Source: Marinobacter pelagius (GTDB lineage Bacteria > Pseudomonadota > Gammaproteobacteria > Pseudomonadales > Oleiphilaceae). From it: a stretch of DNA of 64,000 bases. Of this stretch, positions 61,896 through 64,000 are shown in pieces (position 1 is the first letter of the stretch; each line of letters starts with the position of its first letter). Made by a program: the position numbers and the translations under genes. The stretch spans positions 186,001-250,000 of the forward strand of contig NZ_QNRO01000001.1 of NCBI RefSeq assembly GCF_003315345.1, read 5' to 3'. The notes under the pieces were generated by a model, which saw only the letters and a program-made list of their open reading frames with translations, ran no database searches and was not told the DNA's origin.

Positions 61896-64000
61896 TCAGA
61901 AGGAGGCGGCTTTGACAGACCTCTCTTCCAGGGCCTTGAAAACCTCCTCGGCTGGCCGGGCGGGCCCGTAGAAGAAGCCCTGAACCTGGTGGCAGCCCAG
62001 GTTGCGCAAATACGAAAGCTGCTCGTCCGTTTCCACGCCTTCGGCGACGATTTCCAGCTTAAGGCCATGGGCCATGGCCACGATGGCGTTGACGATGCAG
62101 GCCCCGTCCTCGCCGCTGCGAATGGCACGGACAAAGGACTGATCGACCTTGAGGGTATGGATGGGCAGCCGGTGCAGGTAGTTGAGCGAGGAATAGCCCG
62201 TGCCGAAATCATCGATGGCGATGCGCACACCAACGGTCGCCAGTTCTCGCAACTTGTGACTGATCTGGTCCAGGTCGCTCATGATCACGTTTTCGGTGAT
62301 CTCGATCTCCAGGTTGTCGGGCGGGAAGTCCTGTTTGGTCATCCGCCTGACAAGATTGTCCACGAAGCGGGGATGCTCCACCTGGATCGGGGAAAGGTTC
62401 ACCGCCAGGCGCAGATCCGGATGGCCGTTCCGGATCCAGTCACCGACATCCCGGAAAGCCCGGTCCATGACCCATTCGCTGAGTTGGACGATGAGCTTGG
62501 TCTCCTCGGCCAGGGCCAGGAAATCCCCGGGATACAGCAGGCCGCGTTCCGGGTGCTGCCATCGCACCAGTGCTTCCAGACCGACGATGCGGTTGCTTCT
62601 GGAGCAGACCTGGGGCTGGTAGAAAACCCGGAGTTCATCCCGCTCCAGGGCCAGGCGAAGATCCCGCTCAAGGCTCAGCCGGTTGGCGGTATCCACGCTC
62701 ATGGTCTGGGAGTAGAACCGGTAACCATCCTTGCCACGCCCTTTGACGTGGTACATGGCAATATCGGCGCTCTGGATCAGCTGATCCAGGTTCTCGCCGG
62801 CCTCGGGGTATACCGCGATTCCGATACTGACACCGACAAACACCTCGTGCTCGCCCAGCTGGAACGGAGCCTGAAGTGCCCGGATCAGCTTTCTGGCGAT
62901 CTGTCGGGCGTCGTCACTGTCATGGATCGCCGGTAGTAGCAGGGTGAATTCATCCCCGCCGAAGCGGGACAGGGTGTCTCCCTTGCGCAGGCACTTCTCC
63001 AGCCGCTGGGTGACCGCCTGGAGCAGGCGGTCACCCATGGCATGGCCGAGGGTGTCGTTGATGATCTTGAAGCGATCAAGATCCAGAAACATGACTGCCA
63101 GTTTTTCGTTACCCCGTCGGGCCTGGGCGATCGCCAGTTCCAGGCGGTCCTTGAACAGGGCGCGGTTGGGCAGGCGCGTCAGCAGGTCGTGATAGGCCTG
63201 GAAATTGATGAACGCCTCGGCCTCCTTGCGCTCGGTCACATCCCTGGCCGTGCCATAGTAGCGGGCGGATTTCGGGGTTGCGCCGATCTGGCTGTCACCG
63301 GTGTGTGGCCAGGTCTGGGGGTCGATCGGAAAGGCCGTGATCTCAAAATGACGGGTTGCCTGCTGGCTGCCGCGGGTTTTGAGCCGTACTTCCAGCGTGC
63401 GCGGGTTGTCTGCGGTGATGTTGGCCCCTTTAAGGGCGTAAGTTCCCTTGGACACGTCCCGGTCGTCGAGAATCTGCCGGAAGTGCTGGCCGCAGAGTTC
63501 CTCCGGTTGGTAGCCAAGCAGGGACTCGACCTTGCTGTTGATAAAGCAGATATAGCCTTCCTCATCGAGCATGAACACGATGTCCGGTGATGTGTTGACG
63601 ATATAGCGGTGAAGGGCTTCGGATTTTTCCAGCCGCACCTGGATATGTTCGTGTGCCCGCATGAGGGATTGCTTGTTGATGACACTCTCGACGGTTGCCA
63701 GCAGTTCCTCAGGGTCGAAGGGTTTGCGGATATAATCCAGCGCCCCCCGGCGCAGCGCGCGGCTGACGGCGGCAAACGAGCTCTCGCCGCTGACGACAAT
63801 GGTGCCGCAGTCCGGCTGCTTATCGGTGAGTTCCGCCATGACGTCAAAGCCGTCCACGCCGGGCATTCGAAGGTCCAGCAGTGCGAGGTCAAACGACTGT
63901 TGATCAATCAGTTCACAGGCTCGCTCGCCCCCTTCGGCTTCGGTTACCTCGTAGCCCTGGCTGCGCAGCAGGGAGGCAAGCGAGCTCAGAAGCCGGGGCT
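61896..64000 (-). CDS. REC-PAS-GGDEF-EAL response regulator, 5'-truncated by the window edge
   Basis: A two-component regulator of c-di-GMP. The frame stays open to the right edge (last whole codon at 63998), so about 700 residues are visible and the start is outside. The partial receiver has the phospho-Asp in DLALLDLRMPG and the Lys in YIRKPF; then PAS (SPDIVFMLDEEGYICFIN), GGDEF with an RxxD site before it (RKGDTLSRFGGDEF) and a fully canonical EAL domain: EALVRW, NLSPIQ, EIEITEN, DDFGTGYSSL, LKVD, VAEGVE, VQGFFYG. It should be able to break down c-di-GMP, unlike the CHASE protein at 30863. The partner kinase is not in the window. Confidence 0.92.
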   Translation of the reverse strand, partial: PRLLSSLASLLRSQGYEVTEAEGGERACELIDQQSFDLALLDLRMPGVDGFDVMAELTDKQPDCGTIVVSGESSFAAVSRALRRGALDYIRKPFDPEELLATVESVINKQSLMRAHEHIQVRLEKSEALHRYIVNTSPDIVFMLDEEGYICFINSKVESLLGYQPEELCGQHFRQILDDRDVSKGTYALKGANITADNPRTLEVRLKTRGSQQATRHFEITAFPIDPQTWPHTGDSQIGATPKSARYYGTARDVTERKEAEAFINFQAYHDLLTRLPNRALFKDRLELAIAQARRGNEKLAVMFLDLDRFKIINDTLGHAMGDRLLQAVTQRLEKCLRKGDTLSRFGGDEFTLLLPAIHDSDDARQIARKLIRALQAPFQLGEHEVFVGVSIGIAVYPEAGENLDQLIQSADIAMYHVKGRGKDGYRFYSQTMSVDTANRLSLERDLRLALERDELRVFYQPQVCSRSNRIVGLEALVRWQHPERGLLYPGDFLALAEETKLIVQLSEWVMDRAFRDVGDWIRNGHPDLRLAVNLSPIQVEHPRFVDNLVRRMTKQDFPPDNLEIEITENVIMSDLDQISHKLRELATVGVRIAIDDFGTGYSSLNYLHRLPIHTLKVDQSFVRAIRSGEDGACIVNAIVAMAHGLKLEIVAEGVETDEQLSYLRNLGCHQVQGFFYGPARPAEEVFKALEERSVKAASF

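Overview
The window is a dense, GC-rich bacterial chromosome segment of about 64 kb with almost no non-coding space; no gap between genes exceeds about 230 bases. Gene content and order (corB-ypjD / ffh-rpsP-rimM-trmD-rplS, hom-thrC-recJ-prfB-lysS, nadB / rpoE-rseA-rseB-rseC-degP, lepA-lepB-rnc-era-recO-pdxJ, gacS / cysM-rlmD-relA-mazG) are those of a free-living gammaproteobacterium close to Pseudomonas. I infer a Marinobacter-like organism, but no 16S gene is present to prove it. There is no prophage, transposase, CRISPR array, rRNA or tRNA gene that I can see. This is core genome.

Layout. 1-6.8 kb: the end of glpK; a reverse-strand argF plus an orphan ABC ATPase; grxD; a TonB-like protein and a large DUF1631 protein. 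6.9-9.1 kb: corB and ypjD, reverse. 9.2-12.8 kb: ffh, then the rpsP-rimM-trmD-rplS ribosomal operon between two intrinsic terminators. 12.8-22.9 kb: xerD, dsbC, hom-thrC-recJ, prfB (with its programmed +1 frameshift), lysS and ung. 22.9-26.3 kb: reverse-strand nadB-sdhE-ygfX-ygfZ. 26.4-30.7 kb: the sigma-E/AlgU envelope-stress operon with its anti-sigma regulators and a DegP/MucD protease. 30.8-33.6 kb: a CHASE-PAS-GGDEF-EAL membrane protein. 33.7-39.8 kb: lepA-lepB-DUF4845-rnc-era-recO-pdxJ as one tight operon. 39.8-48.3 kb: the GacS/BarA hybrid kinase facing cysM-rlmD-relA-mazG. 48.4-49.1 kb: two small paralogous proteins facing each other. 49.2-55.7 kb: ppc, a YbaK-HDOD fusion, adk, tsaB and rsmJ. 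55.7-64 kb: plsB, nudC-murI, a reverse pair of a DUF2156 transferase and a SAM methyltransferase, and the 3'-terminal part of a REC-PAS-GGDEF-EAL regulator that runs off the right edge.

Functional threads: translation and its quality control (ffh, rpsP, rplS, rimM, trmD, prfB, lysS, lepA, tsaB, rsmJ, rlmD); stress signalling (RpoE system, GacS, RelA, two c-di-GMP proteins); threonine and cysteine synthesis; DNA repair (recJ, ung, recO, xerD); and lipid or envelope supply (plsB, lepB, the DUF2156/methyltransferase pair).

The observations most worth a second look are: three 30-bp palindromes of one repeat family bracketing prfB-lysS; a 12-bp perfect inverted repeat sitting on the hom promoter; the substituted EAL site of the CHASE protein compared with the intact EAL of the second c-di-GMP protein; the convergent pair of small paralogues around a perfect palindrome; and the DUF2156/methyltransferase pair.
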